Origin: Legionellaceae bacterium
GTDB lineage: Bacteria; Pseudomonadota; Gammaproteobacteria; Legionellales; Legionellaceae
DNA: 64,000 nucleotides
Assembly (NCBI GenBank): GCA_029210265.1
Contig: JARGNP010000004.1
Location: 41,187 to 105,186, forward strand
Reading direction: 5' to 3'
A program made the translations under genes and the position numbers. Each line of letters starts with the position of its first letter. Positions within the stretch are counted from its first letter, which is position 1. The notes beneath the pieces are model-generated. The model was not told where the DNA came from. It saw only the letters and a list, made by a program, of their open reading frames with translations, and ran no database searches. This document shows, piece by piece, positions 17,160 through 26,929 of the stretch.

Positions 17160-18905
17160 GTGGGTAGAAATCGCGTTTACAGTATCAACCAAGAGCCAAC
17201 CAGTCGTTTTATGAATGCCTGGGATTTGTTGTTGCTTGTGATTGTGATTTTTGGGTTGTTTTTTTTGGGGCGAGCCGGCCAATCTATGGCGACGCCGTAC
17301 GCGCTGGGTCAATCATTACCTATTTCTTTGGATCCATCCATCCTTCCTTTTTATGCTTCAAGAACCGTGTTGCGCATGTTTGTTGCACTTAGTTTTTCGA
17401 TACTATTTACGCTTATTGTCGGAACCCTGGCGGCCAAAAATCGGCGTGCTGAACGTATTATTATCCCTATGATTGATGTGCTGCAAGCGGTTCCTGTGCT
17501 GAGTTTTCTAGCGATTACAATCACAGGATTTATTCATTTGTTTCCGGGGAGCTTATTGGGGCCTGAGTGTGCCGCGATTTTTGTGATTTTTACAGCGCAA
17601 GTTTGGAATATTACGCTCAGCTTTTATCAGTCACTTAAAACAGTACCGCCGGAACTGCACGAAGCGGCTACTATGTTCCAATTATCATCATGGCAGCGGT
17701 TTTGGAAAATTGAAGTGCCTTGCTCGCTTTCAGGCGTGCTCTGGAATCTGATGATGTCGATGTCGGCCAGTTGGTTTTTTGTGGTGTTGTCTGAAGCCAT
17801 TGTGGTGTCGCATCAGCAGATTGATTTACCCGGGGTTGGGTCGTATATCGCTTTGGCTATTCAAGAACGTAATTTACATGCGGTTGCGTATGCTATTTTG
17901 ACTATGATTATTGTGATTTGTATTTACGACCAACTTGTTTTTCGTCCGTTGATTGCGTGGTCTGAAAAATTCAAACTCGATGCTTCACCTGATGATGAGC
18001 CGTATGAATCATGGTTTATTGATTTGTTTCGTAAAAGTTTACTCATGCGTTCGGTCGGTGAAGGCTTGGCCTATTTAAAAGATGGGTTTGTGAATGCCCC
18101 AGGGCTGTGTCGTCCTAAAGTTTACGCATTCGAAGAAGATGTTGTGAAGCGACGTGTTTCTATGGATTGGCTTTGGAATGGCTTTGTTTGGGGGCTTATA
18201 TTTTTTGCGGGTTACGAGGCATTTTTGTTTATTTCGCCAACCATAACGTTAGGTGATGTTAAACACGTTGCGCTTTTAGGCTTAGCTACGGCAACCCGTG
18301 TGATTATTTTAATTGCTTTAAGCTCGTGCCTATGGATTCCTGTGGGGGTGTGGATAGGCTTGCGTCCTAAATGGGTTCAAAAAATTCAGCCGTTGATTCA
18401 GCTTGCTGCGGCGTTCCCAGCTAATTTATTTTATCCGTTATTTGTGATTGCAATCGTTACGTTTAAATTAAACGTTGAGATTTGGGTGACGCCACTCATG
18501 ATTCTTGGCACGCAGTGGTATATTTTATTCAACGTGATTGCGGGTGCATCGACGATTCCGCGTGATTTGACATTGGCGGCATCAAATTTTGGTGTGCGGG
18601 GCTGGCAGTGGTGGCGTCGTTTGATTTTGCCGTCTATTTTTCCGTTTTATATTACGGGTGCAATTACGGCCGCTGGCGGTGCATGGAATGCGAGCATTGT
18701 GGCTGAATGGGTGAGCTGGGGTGATACGACCTTACGTGCAACGGGGCTTGGCGAATATATCCAGGCGAATACGTTAAGCGGTAATTTTCCTCAGATAGCC
18801 TTGGGAACAGTGATGATGTGTGTTTATGTGTTGCTGTTTAATCAATTCCTCTGGCGCCCGTTGTATCGCCTGGCAGAGGCGCGTTTTCAATATGATAGAG
18901 GTTGA
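17160..18905 (+). CDS. ABC transporter permease, two fused NitT/TauT-type permease domains
   Basis: A 581-aa membrane protein holding two binding-protein-dependent permease domains in one chain (about 65-270 and 360-575). Each has the coupling-helix EAA-type motif: LHEAATMFQLSSWQRFWKIE in the first and LAASNFGVRGWQWWRRL in the second. The linker (about 275-345) is long and charged. The GTG start at 17160 has GAGG seven bases upstream. The fused layout and the ATPase partner with its C-terminal extension are typical of nitrate/sulfonate/taurine-type transporters. Substrate unknown. Confidence 0.88.
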   Translation: MGRNRVYSINQEPTSRFMNAWDLLLLVIVIFGLFFLGRAGQSMATPYALGQSLPISLDPSILPFYASRTVLRMFVALSFSILFTLIVGTLAAKNRRAERIIIPMIDVLQAVPVLSFLAITITGFIHLFPGSLLGPECAAIFVIFTAQVWNITLSFYQSLKTVPPELHEAATMFQLSSWQRFWKIEVPCSLSGVLWNLMMSMSASWFFVVLSEAIVVSHQQIDLPGVGSYIALAIQERNLHAVAYAILTMIIVICIYDQLVFRPLIAWSEKFKLDASPDDEPYESWFIDLFRKSLLMRSVGEGLAYLKDGFVNAPGLCRPKVYAFEEDVVKRRVSMDWLWNGFVWGLIFFAGYEAFLFISPTITLGDVKHVALLGLATATRVIILIALSSCLWIPVGVWIGLRPKWVQKIQPLIQLAAAFPANLFYPLFVIAIVTFKLNVEIWVTPLMILGTQWYILFNVIAGASTIPRDLTLAASNFGVRGWQWWRRLILPSIFPFYITGAITAAGGAWNASIVAEWVSWGDTTLRATGLGEYIQANTLSGNFPQIALGTVMMCVYVLLFNQFLWRPLYRLAEARFQYDRG

Positions 18906-18906
18906 T

Positions 18907-20202
18907 ATGGCAGAGACAATTATTGCGATTGATCACGTTCGAAAAGCATATAAAAAATCAGCATCAAAAGAATTGCTGGTGCTTGAAGATATTAAATTTT
19001 CGTTAAAAAAAGGTGAGATTGTCGCATTACTTGGAAAGTCAGGTTCTGGAAAATCAACGTTATTGCGTATTATGGCGGGGCTTGTTCCTCCAACGAGCGG
19101 CCGTGTGACCTATCGAGGGCAACAAATTCGAGGCCCTGTGCCAGGCGTTGCGATGGTGTTTCAATCCTTTGCGCTTATGCCATGGCTTACGGTTCTTGAA
19201 AACGTTGAGTTAGGTCTTGAGGCACAAGGTATTGGACGAGATGCACGTCGTAAGCGTGCGATTGAAGCGATTGATATTATTGGGTTAGATGGGTTTGAAT
19301 CAGCTTATCCTCGAGAACTCTCGGGTGGTATGTGTCAACGAGTTGGATTTGCACGGGCTCTAGTGGTCAATCCTGATGTGCTCTTAATGGACGAGCCTTT
19401 CTCGGCTTTAGATGTTTTAACGGCGGAAAATTTAAAATCAGATTTATTAGAAATATGGCGTGATAAAAAAACGAATACGAATGCGATGCTCTTAGTTACC
19501 CATAATATTGAAGAAGCGGTGACACTTGCAGATAGAATTATTATTTTAGGAAGCGATCCTGGTTATATTCGTGCTGATTTAAAGTTGGAGGCTTTGCCTT
19601 CGCGTGACTTAGATTTACCCGAGTGTCGTGAATTTGTTGATAAAATTTATAAACTTATGACAACAGGCGTAGGAGGGCGCGCGAAAGATGCTGAGCGTGC
19701 GCGTCAGATTGGTTTAGGTTATAGGCTGCCTGATGTTGATCCTTCGGAGCTTTCGGGTTTAATTGAAACGATGACTTCGTTTGAATCGAAAAAAATTGAT
19801 TTGCCCGAGCTTGCTGATGAAATCACCATGCATGTGGATGATTTATTTCCTATTTTAGAAACACTTGAAGTATTAGGGTTTGCACAAGTCTCCGAAGGTG
19901 ATATTCATCTTACACCGCTTGGGAAGCAATTTTCCGAAGCTGATCTTCAAGAGCGTAAGCATGTGTTTGCGAAGCAATTGATTGCAACTATTCCGCTTGC
20001 CTCGCATATTCGCCGTGTTTTAGATGAAAAAGCACGTCATCGTATCTCAGAAGAACGGCTTTTAATTACATTGGAAGATTTTCTAAGCGATAAAGAAGCG
20101 GAGCGCGTGTTACGCACTATGATTGACTGGGGTCGTTATGCTGAGCTGTTTGCCTATGATTTTAATTCAGGCATGTTGAGTCTCGAAAATCCTGGATTGT
20201 AA
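18907..20202 (+). CDS. ABC transporter ATP-binding protein with C-terminal AAA-associated domain
   Basis: A 431-aa ATPase that starts one base after the permease stop, with GAGG at 18898-18901. Walker A GKSGSGKST is at 43-51, the signature LSGGM near 141, Walker B VLLMDEP near 160 and the H-loop VTHNIEEA near 196. After the nucleotide-binding domain (1-245) comes a winged-helix-like extension (about 260-420) matching the C-terminal AAA-associated domain of nitrate/sulfonate-type importers. No substrate-binding protein gene adjoins the pair. Confidence 0.9.
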   Translation: MAETIIAIDHVRKAYKKSASKELLVLEDIKFSLKKGEIVALLGKSGSGKSTLLRIMAGLVPPTSGRVTYRGQQIRGPVPGVAMVFQSFALMPWLTVLENVELGLEAQGIGRDARRKRAIEAIDIIGLDGFESAYPRELSGGMCQRVGFARALVVNPDVLLMDEPFSALDVLTAENLKSDLLEIWRDKKTNTNAMLLVTHNIEEAVTLADRIIILGSDPGYIRADLKLEALPSRDLDLPECREFVDKIYKLMTTGVGGRAKDAERARQIGLGYRLPDVDPSELSGLIETMTSFESKKIDLPELADEITMHVDDLFPILETLEVLGFAQVSEGDIHLTPLGKQFSEADLQERKHVFAKQLIATIPLASHIRRVLDEKARHRISEERLLITLEDFLSDKEAERVLRTMIDWGRYAELFAYDFNSGMLSLENPGL

Positions 20203-20290
20203 ACTAATAGCCTTTCTTTTTTTCTGAATGATCTATAATTATTCTTATAGTTAATGATTCTAGTGTTATTCATATGAAAGGATGGTTGCC

Positions 20291-21067
20291 ATGGCTAAGC
20301 ATAAGATTAATCCGCGTGAGATAAATTCACTTTTAAATCAAGAGCATGTTGATGCTTTTGTGCAAGCTTATCAGCAAGCTTTTGGAGAGCATGCTTCTAT
20401 TGCTTACACACGTCAAGAGGGACAGTATGCTCCTAAACAGGACAGTAAGTTACTCGAACTTCTTAAAAAATCACCTTATTTTTCTAAACTTTCTGAGCAA
20501 GTACAAAATTCTTTGGGGGATTCTCCTGTAGATTTCTTTGGTAAAGACCTAGCGATGATGGTTTTGCAGCCCATCGGTCTTGCAATTGAAGGTAGTTTGC
20601 AGACGATCATCGGTTTAGTCCAAATGATGAGTCATATTCCAGCGGTATTAAATAATGAAGATAAAGATGATCAAATGCATTTAGCTATGTCTAAAACTTG
20701 GTTAGGTGTGAGTATTTTACTGCTTGCGGCGGTCGCACCGCTTGCTCGAATGTTTCATGCGGCCACGCGTGCGTATGCTTCGGTTACTGATCCTAAGAAC
20801 GAAGATCAAGATTTGACACAGGGATTCAAGGGGGTTGATTTGTTCAGCGATAACGTAGACAAGGAGTATCTGGATCTGTTGAATAAACAAAACTTTGATT
20901 GGGATGACGACTTAGATAATGCGAGTGAGTACTCTGATGATGAGAGTTACGATGAGCGTGCCGGACTAGTTGCTTATATTACGCGGGGTTATAAAGAGGA
21001 GGCTGCAAAAATCAGGACCGAAAATACTGAAGAACATCATACAGATGAGAAGAAAAATATACCGTGA
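20291..21067 (+). CDS. Unknown protein with acidic tail and central hydrophobic segments
   Basis: A 258-aa protein of no family known to me. Residues about 75-115 and 130-155 are hydrophobic (QPIGLAIEGSLQTIIGLVQM and WLGVSILLLAAVAPLA), enough for one or two membrane helices. From about 175 on the chain is strongly acidic (WDDDLDNASEYSDDESYDE), ending in a mixed charged tail. No signal peptide. The ATG at 20291 is eight bases after AAGGA; an upstream ATG at 20282 overlaps that site. A TATAGT at 20246-20251 may be its -10 box. Possibly a translocated effector, without direct proof. Confidence 0.65.
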   Translation: MAKHKINPREINSLLNQEHVDAFVQAYQQAFGEHASIAYTRQEGQYAPKQDSKLLELLKKSPYFSKLSEQVQNSLGDSPVDFFGKDLAMMVLQPIGLAIEGSLQTIIGLVQMMSHIPAVLNNEDKDDQMHLAMSKTWLGVSILLLAAVAPLARMFHAATRAYASVTDPKNEDQDLTQGFKGVDLFSDNVDKEYLDLLNKQNFDWDDDLDNASEYSDDESYDERAGLVAYITRGYKEEAAKIRTENTEEHHTDEKKNIP

Positions 21068-21100
21068 CTTGAGCCCCCTCATCTGATCGATAGCCTGCGA

Positions 21101-21292
21101 TTATTGTCGCGTAAGTATCACCAAAAACGCGACAAACGCAATCAAGATAAGTGCCAAAAAGCCCATGCTCGAAAAGCTTTTCATCATGTTCTCACGACTA
21201 AATTGCTCCGGTTTGTTTTTTACAGTACGGTATAATATCCAGCTGATAAGGCCCGCGCCGACGAGGGCAAGTAGTTGATACATGCTGTTCAT
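21101..21292 (-). CDS. Small two-helix membrane protein
   Basis: A 63-aa protein with two predicted membrane helices (about 5-20 and 45-62) joined by a polar loop, KNKPEQFSRENMMK. GGAG lies 11 bases before the ATG. It follows the AAA_14 ATPase gene by 18 bases on the same strand. Its 3' end holds an inverted repeat (21104-21135). Family unknown. Confidence 0.6.
   Translation of the reverse strand: MNSMYQLLALVGAGLISWILYRTVKNKPEQFSRENMMKSFSSMGFLALILIAFVAFLVILTRQ
21104..21135. repeat. Inverted repeat at the 3' end of the small membrane gene
   Basis: TTGTCGCG (21104-21111) and CGCGACAA (21128-21135) are perfect 8-bp arms around a 16-base loop. It starts just inside the minus-strand stop codon (21101-21103), 36 bases past the convergent gene. 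It could work as a terminator for either strand, though no T run follows. Confidence 0.4.
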
Positions 21293-21310
21293 GTTATTTA
21301 AGTCTCCAAA

Positions 21311-22633
21311 TTAAACGGTTTCGTGAGCACTATTTGCCAGCTGTTCTAAACATGCCAGTAAATAAAGTGGAATATTGAGGATGTTACCATCAAGTCTTAA
21401 ATTTAGCATGGATGCGCGAAGGCTTAATGATGGCTGATATTTTGTAACAAAACTTTGTAAGCTTCTACTTTTTGTTGATACATTGGCTTTGATTTCTAAA
21501 GGAAGGATAGCGTTTTCTACTTGAACAACACCATCAACCTCGGCCGTTCCTTGGCTTGTCCAATAGTATTGTTTGTCAAAATCGAGTGCTAATGTTTGAA
21601 AAACAAAATTCTCTGTTAATGAGCCTTTAAACTCTTGAAATAGCTGATTTCCAGTCAGTAATGCTTGCACAGGAAGTCCTGCAAGTGTATTTAATAACCC
21701 CACATCTAAGAGGTAAACTTTAAAATTATTCCAGTTAGCATAAGCGTTGAGAGGCATTTTGGGTGCTGAGATATTATATATTTTATGGATTAGGCCTGCG
21801 GCATCTAACCATTGAATCGCTTCTTCATATTCTCTGGCTCTGGCGCTTGAGCGGACCAAAGAGTAAACAAATTTTTTATTTTCTTTTGCCAGCTGGTTTG
21901 GAATAGCATGCCAAACCTCTGATATTTTCATACTTAACGTTTTTGTCGCATGTTTAGCAAAATCAAGATCATATGATTTTAAAATATCGTGGTGAACGTC
22001 TCGCACGGCATTAAAATCTTTTGTTTGGATGTATGTCAGTACAGCTTCTGGCATGCCTCCAGTAAAGTAATAAATGCGTAGCAGTTCGTTTAGTTTATTG
22101 TGAAAGGGTTCCGGTAGGGGTTCAATTTTTTTTATTGAAGTCAGGTGATCTTTAAGTCTACACTCCCCGATTGCATCTAAAAACTCCATGAAACTTAAGG
22201 GATACAAATGATAAAAATTCACTTGTCCGACAGGAAAACCTTCTTTATGGCCTATTTTAACGCCGAGTAGGGAACCACAAGCACACACATGATATTTATT
22301 TGCGCGCTCATGAAAATATTTTAAGCTATTTAATGCATGAGGGCATTCTTGGACTTCATCAAATATAATAAGTGTATGCTCAGGCTCAATGGATTGATTA
22401 AAGTGAATCGATAGTTTATAAATCAGCTCTTTTGGTTCTAAACTACCTTCAAAATATTGTTTTAAAACAGGATCATTTTCAAAGTTTAAGTAAATATGTG
22501 CTTTATATGCTTGTTTTGCAAAGGTATTCAGCGCATGTGTTTTGCCGACTTGTCGTGCACCATACAGCAGCAGCGGTTTGCGATTAGACGCTGTTTTCCA
22601 TACGACCAATTGCTTGAGAATTTCACGTTCCAT
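21311..22633 (-). CDS. AAA_14/DUF4143 family ATPase
   Basis: A 440-aa ATPase of the widespread AAA_14-DUF4143 family. Walker A GARQVGKT is at 25-32 and Walker B LIIFDEVQEC near 88-97; a sensor-like CACGSLLGV follows. The C-terminal half (about 220-400) is the DUF4143 domain, ending in a PD-(D/E)XK-like stretch TAEVDGVVQVENAILPLEIKA. The biological role of the family is not established; copies are scattered across bacteria in a pattern suggesting transfer (family knowledge). A large nested inverted repeat lies 48 bases upstream. Confidence 0.85.
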   Translation of the reverse strand: MEREILKQLVVWKTASNRKPLLLYGARQVGKTHALNTFAKQAYKAHIYLNFENDPVLKQYFEGSLEPKELIYKLSIHFNQSIEPEHTLIIFDEVQECPHALNSLKYFHERANKYHVCACGSLLGVKIGHKEGFPVGQVNFYHLYPLSFMEFLDAIGECRLKDHLTSIKKIEPLPEPFHNKLNELLRIYYFTGGMPEAVLTYIQTKDFNAVRDVHHDILKSYDLDFAKHATKTLSMKISEVWHAIPNQLAKENKKFVYSLVRSSARAREYEEAIQWLDAAGLIHKIYNISAPKMPLNAYANWNNFKVYLLDVGLLNTLAGLPVQALLTGNQLFQEFKGSLTENFVFQTLALDFDKQYYWTSQGTAEVDGVVQVENAILPLEIKANVSTKSRSLQSFVTKYQPSLSLRASMLNLRLDGNILNIPLYLLACLEQLANSAHETV

Positions 22634-22680
22634 CCGAGTGTTCCAAAGATGTTTTTTTGATTATAGCAAATAATGTGGAG

Positions 22681-22742
22681 TTTTCCACGTTTTATCATGC
22701 AAAAACGTGAGGAAAATCACATTTTTGCATGATAAAACGTGA
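22681..22742. repeat. Nested inverted repeat between fre and the AAA_14 gene
   Basis: Arms of 24 bases (22687-22710 and 22717-22740) are inverted copies with one mismatch, separated by GGAAAA. On a minus-strand RNA the mismatch is a G-U pair. Each arm is itself a palindrome: CACGTTTT ... AAAACGTG on the left, CACATTTT ... AAAACGTG on the right. TTTTCC at 22681-22686 and GGAAAA at 22711-22716 extend the left one. It can fold as one long hairpin or as two adjacent hairpins. Terminator for ubiD-fre, operator, or trace of a mobile element are all possible. Confidence 0.75.
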
Positions 22743-22751
22743 TTTAATGCT

Positions 22752-23444
22752 TTAAGCTTCTAAATCAAACGCGTCTGAGAACAACTGGTTCTGAGATAAG
22801 CCTTGCTTGATTAAATCATCACGTAACGAGTAAACCAAATCGAACGGGCCTGCGAGTACAACTTGATAGTCAGCCAAATCATGCGGGTGTTTTTCTTGAA
22901 TGCGCTCGAGCAGTGTGGGTTGATGAGTTTTTTTGATATGAGGAATGTAATCAAAATGCTCGATGTGTTTTTTCCAGATTAAAACTTGCTCGTCTAAATA
23001 CAAATCTTCTTGGCAACGTGCACTCCAATAGAGCTCAAACGGGCGGGCATCGCCGTCAGTCAAGAGTTGTTCGATCATGGCTTTGATCGGCGCAAAACCT
23101 GTGCCGGCGGCTACAAAAATAATCGGGCGTTTAGGATCAAGCGCGCTTAATGTGCATCCGCCAAAAGGTAGGTTTAAAATAACACAGCCTTGCTGTTTTA
23201 TCGTGTTTAAAACGTGTTGATGCTCAATATTTTCAGGTGTGTGTCTAATATGCAGTTCATACGTATGTGAGCCCAGCGGTGCATTGGCAATGGAATAATA
23301 AAGTGCTTCGGTTGATGAGATGACTTGTAGATATTGCCCGGCTTCGTACGGAATATAGTGCTCGGGTGTAAGAATGACACGCAATAAGCTGCGCGTAAGC
23401 GGTGTGGTTTGAGTGACATGTGCCGGTATCATTTCTTTGGACAT
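22752..23444 (-). CDS. fre: NAD(P)H-flavin reductase
   Basis: A 230-aa ferredoxin-reductase-fold flavoprotein. YYSIANAP (about 48-55) is the flavin-binding motif and [14 protein letters not shown] (about 110-123) the pyridine-nucleotide site. It would reduce free flavins. It overlaps the end of ubiD by 16 bases; ubiD-fre is also an operon in E. coli, where flavin reduction supports UbiX/UbiD chemistry (family knowledge). Confidence 0.88.
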   Translation of the reverse strand: MSKEMIPAHVTQTTPLTRSLLRVILTPEHYIPYEAGQYLQVISSTEALYYSIANAPLGSHTYELHIRHTPENIEHQHVLNTIKQQGCVILNLPFGGCTLSALDPKRPIIFVAAGTGFAPIKAMIEQLLTDGDARPFELYWSARCQEDLYLDEQVLIWKKHIEHFDYIPHIKKTHQPTLLERIQEKHPHDLADYQVVLAGPFDLVYSLRDDLIKQGLSQNQLFSDAFDLEA

Positions 23445-24934
23445 GCGCTACTCCCTAGATCAAGCCCAAGATCAAGCCCTAGATCAGGCCAATAATCTTC
23501 AACCTGTTTTAAAATATCTGGATCCATCGCCATGGGTTTTCCCCACGGTCGCGTGGTTTCTCCGGGCCATTTGTTGGTGGCGTCCATCCCTATTTTAGAC
23601 CCTAATCCAGAGGTTGGCGAGGCAAAGTCTAAATAATCCATGGGCGTATTTTCAATCATGATGGTGTCACGTACAGGATCCATACGTGTGGTCATCGCCC
23701 AAATGACATCTTGCCAATTGCGCGCATCAATATCATCGTCACAAACAATCACAAATTTGGTATACATAAATTGTTTTAAGAACGACCATGCAGCCATCAT
23801 GACGCGTTTGGCATGTCCTGGGTATTGTTTTTTGATGGTGATGACGGCAAGCCGATATGAGCAACCCTCTGGAGGCAAATAAAAATCGATGATCTCCGGA
23901 AATTGCTTTTGCAATAATGGGATAAAAACCTCGTTGAGCGCAAGTCCTAAAATAGCGGGTTCGTCCGGTGGTCGGCCGGTGTAGGTGCTGTGATAAATCG
24001 GATCGGGACGATGTGTGATGCATTCGACGGTGAAGACAGGGAATGATTCGACTTCGTTATAATAACCTGTATGGTCACCAAAAGGACCTTCAGGGGCTAG
24101 TACACCCGGCTCTAAATAGCCTTCGAGTACGATTTCAGCGCGTGCAGGTACGTGTAAATCATGAGTTAAGCACTTGACCAATTCGGTGCGCTTGCCACGT
24201 AATAGGCCCGCGAATGCATATTCTGACAAACTATCAGGAACAGGTGTTACGGCGGCTAAAAGCGTTGCTGGATCGGTACCAAGTGTGACAGCTATGGGAA
24301 AACGCTCGCCGGGGTGTTCTTCTTGCCAGGCTAAGTAATCAAGTGCACCACCACGATGAGCAAGCCAACGCATAATGAGCTGGTTTTTATTTAAGACTTG
24401 TTGACGATAAATACCGATGTTTTCACGTGAATGATGCGGGCCTTTTGTTGTGACTAAACCCCAGGTAATGAGTGGCGCAACATCATCGGGCCAACAGGTT
24501 TGAATGGGGAGTTTGGTTAAATCAACGTCATCTTTTTCAATCACATGCGTTTGGCAGGGCGCGCGTTTGGCTATTTTGGGCGCCATATGGAGCGCGTGCT
24601 TTAATAGTGGCAGTTGTTGATAGGCGTCTTTGAAGCCTTTGGGTGGTTCAGGTTCTTTGAGGGCAGCTAAAAGCTTGCCGACGTCACGCAAGGCCGAGAT
24701 ATCTTCTTGCCCCATAGCAAGTGCGACGCGCTCTACGGTACCAAAGAGATTGGTCAGCACGGGCATGTTATGATGTTTCGGATGAGTGAACAGTAAGGCA
24801 GGCCCACCCGCACGAAGTACTTTATCACTGACGGCGGTCATTTCGAGCACCGGTGATACAGGGTAGTCAATGCGGGTAAGTAGCTTGCGTGACTCTAAAT
24901 GATTGATAAATTCACGCAAATCCTCGTACTTCAT
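23429..24934 (-). CDS. ubiD: 4-hydroxy-3-polyprenylbenzoate decarboxylase
   Basis: A 501-aa UbiD, the prenylated-FMN-dependent decarboxylase of ubiquinone synthesis. Recognised by the N-terminal [14 protein letters not shown], the [23 protein letters not shown] segment and [15 protein letters not shown] near the C-terminus. The C-terminal tail contains [11 protein letters not shown], encoded by a short direct repeat at about 23448-23490. That repeat lengthens the gene so that it runs into fre. Quinone made here would feed the nuo and cyd complexes in this window. Confidence 0.96.
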   Translation of the reverse strand: MKYEDLREFINHLESRKLLTRIDYPVSPVLEMTAVSDKVLRAGGPALLFTHPKHHNMPVLTNLFGTVERVALAMGQEDISALRDVGKLLAALKEPEPPKGFKDAYQQLPLLKHALHMAPKIAKRAPCQTHVIEKDDVDLTKLPIQTCWPDDVAPLITWGLVTTKGPHHSRENIGIYRQQVLNKNQLIMRWLAHRGGALDYLAWQEEHPGERFPIAVTLGTDPATLLAAVTPVPDSLSEYAFAGLLRGKRTELVKCLTHDLHVPARAEIVLEGYLEPGVLAPEGPFGDHTGYYNEVESFPVFTVECITHRPDPIYHSTYTGRPPDEPAILGLALNEVFIPLLQKQFPEIIDFYLPPEGCSYRLAVITIKKQYPGHAKRVMMAAWSFLKQFMYTKFVIVCDDDIDARNWQDVIWAMTTRMDPVRDTIMIENTPMDYLDFASPTSGLGSKIGMDATNKWPGETTRPWGKPMAMDPDILKQVEDYWPDLGLDLGLDLGSSACPKK

Positions 24935-24938
24935 GCGC

Positions 24939-26204
24939 TTATTCCTGACGCTTCATGGCATCAAAAAATTCGGCATTGGTTTTGTGATTCTTCATGCGCT
25001 CAAGTAAGAACTCAATGGCATCTGCTTCATCCATTGGCTGCAGAATTTTGCGCAGAATCCACATGCGTTGCAACTCTTCGGGTGAGAGCAGTAAATCTTC
25101 ACGACGTGTACCTGAACGATTGATATTAATCGCAGGGAAAGTACGTCGTTCAGAAATCATACGGCTCAAATGGATTTCCATGTTACCGGTACCTTTGAAT
25201 TCTTCATAGATAACTTCATCCATGCGAGAACCTGTTTCGACCATGGCTGTGGCTAAGATGGTCAAGCTACCGCCTTCTTCGATGTTACGCGCGGCACCGT
25301 ACAAGCGTTTTGGACGTTGTAATGCGTTCGCATCCACACCACCGGTGAGAACTTTTCCAGATGAGGGAACAACGGTATTGTAAGCGCGCGCAAGACGTGT
25401 GATGGAGTCGAGTAAAATCACCACGTCGTGTTTATGTTCGACCAAGCGCTTGGCTTTTTCGATAACCATTTCAGCGACTTGAACGTGACGTTGAGCTGGC
25501 TCGTCAAATGTACTGGCGACCACTTCACCTTTGACTGAGCGTCGCATTTCTGTGACTTCCTCAGGACGTTCATCAATCAATAGAACAATCAGGTGGCACT
25601 TAGGATAATTGCGCGCGATGGAGTGCGCAATGTTTTGTAGCATAATGGTTTTACCGGCTTTAGGCGGCGCCACGATGAGACCACGTTGGCCAAGACCGAA
25701 GGGAGCTGCAAGGTCAATCACACGTGCGGTCAAATCTTCGGTACTGCCGTTACCTTGTTCCATGACTAAACGCTCGGAAGCGAAGAGCGGTGTTAAGTTT
25801 TCGAATAAAATCTTACGCTTGGCGTTGTCTGGTGAATCAAGGTTAATTTTATCCACTTTGAGTAACGCAAAATAACGTTCATTATCTTTCGGTGGACGAA
25901 TTTTTCCAGAAATGGTGTCACCGGTACGTAATCCGAAGCGTCTAATTTGGCTCGGAGAGACATAAATATCGTCAGGTCCAGCTACGTAAGAGCTGTCGGC
26001 TGAACGTAAAAAGCCAAACCCGCCTTCGGGCAAAATTTCGACTACGCCATTGCCATAAATATCATCGCCTTTGAGTGCTTTCGCTTTCAAAATAGAAAAG
26101 ACAATGTCTTGCTTGCGCATGCGGGAGGTATTTTCGATTTTTGCTTCTTGGGCAATATTCATCAGTTCAGCAATAGGTAATCGCTTGAGTTCACTTAAGT
26201 TCAT
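24939..26204 (-). CDS. rho: Transcription termination factor Rho
   Basis: A 421-aa Rho helicase, the expected length. It has the N-terminal RNA-binding fold (1-120; [13 protein letters not shown]), Walker A APPKAGKT near 180, [16 protein letters not shown], the Q-loop [16 protein letters not shown] segment and the R-loop [11 protein letters not shown]. It starts [14 protein letters not shown], standard for the family. Its upstream region (26205-26448) has no recognisable attenuator. Confidence 0.99.
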   Translation of the reverse strand: MNLSELKRLPIAELMNIAQEAKIENTSRMRKQDIVFSILKAKALKGDDIYGNGVVEILPEGGFGFLRSADSSYVAGPDDIYVSPSQIRRFGLRTGDTISGKIRPPKDNERYFALLKVDKINLDSPDNAKRKILFENLTPLFASERLVMEQGNGSTEDLTARVIDLAAPFGLGQRGLIVAPPKAGKTIMLQNIAHSIARNYPKCHLIVLLIDERPEEVTEMRRSVKGEVVASTFDEPAQRHVQVAEMVIEKAKRLVEHKHDVVILLDSITRLARAYNTVVPSSGKVLTGGVDANALQRPKRLYGAARNIEEGGSLTILATAMVETGSRMDEVIYEEFKGTGNMEIHLSRMISERRTFPAININRSGTRREDLLLSPEELQRMWILRKILQPMDEADAIEFLLERMKNHKTNAEFFDAMKRQE

Positions 26205-26448
26205 AGGTCTCGCTTGATGTGTTATTTGATTCGACGAAATGGGTATCCAAAATCGTGTTACGGGGAGAGTTACTTTTAGAGCCAGTGCTCAAAAGTCATC
26301 CTTGGTCGAGCTTATGTGTGTAATATTAAATTACATATTCACATATTACAGAGAATTTTAACTGTTTTATTTGGAAAATGCTAGTCAAAAATGTTATTTG
26401 TATTTATGTATTATGTATTTTATATCTATCTATAAGGAGTGTGTTGGT

Positions 26449-26835
26449 ATGTTTAATATGATGCGAGGTTGTGTTGCACTTGGTTTGGCTTTTTCTGTGA
26501 TGGGAGCCAGTGCTGCATCGTTTGATAATACGCTTTATAAGGGCGGTAAAGAAGATGATAAAAAGGTTCAAGCGGATGAATGTCGTCGGTTGGCTCTTAA
26601 ATTAGATTGGCTTGGTCGTTATCAAGATAGAGCGGTGTGCACACAAAGCTTAGAAGGTGCAGAAGCTTATCTTGCAGGGCATTATATTGAGACAGGCGAT
26701 GATAAAGAAGCGTATAAGCTGTTGGAGCATACAAAGGTTCTGGTGGAATACGCGGTTGATCTTAACTGTTACGGTAAAACGGACATGGAAACCGTGGCGT
26801 CGGATATTAAAACAGTGATGGATGAGATTAAATAA
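26449..26835 (+). CDS. Small secreted protein of unknown family
   Basis: A 128-aa protein with a signal peptide cleaved near GASA-ASF. The mature part of about 105 residues is charged and helical and carries three cysteines (DECRRL, AVCTQ, LNCYG). The ATG at 26449 has AAGGAG nine bases upstream; the open frame begins earlier at 26371 without support. It lies between rho and trxA, which are often adjacent in gammaproteobacteria, so it looks inserted. It is AT-rich upstream and ends at a strong bidirectional terminator. A periplasmic role is inferred only. Confidence 0.72.
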   Translation: MFNMMRGCVALGLAFSVMGASAASFDNTLYKGGKEDDKKVQADECRRLALKLDWLGRYQDRAVCTQSLEGAEAYLAGHYIETGDDKEAYKLLEHTKVLVEYAVDLNCYGKTDMETVASDIKTVMDEIK

Positions 26836-26853
26836 TTTAAATTATTGAGCGAC

Positions 26854-26897
26854 AAAAAAAGCTTTGTTGCGTAAGTAACAAAGCTTTTTTTGTTTTT
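26854..26897. terminator. Bidirectional rho-independent terminator
   Basis: Perfect 15-bp arms (26854-26868 and 26877-26891) around the loop GCGTAAGT. T runs follow on both strands. It serves the convergent pair of the 128-aa gene and trxA. Confidence 0.92.
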
Positions 26898-26929
26898 ATT
26901 ATGCAGTTTTTAAATATTGCTAAATATTA

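Noticed and set aside
21311..22633. AAA_14 gene as an insertion sequence
   Set aside because: No transposase, no flanking target duplication, and only one copy of the upstream palindrome was seen in this window.
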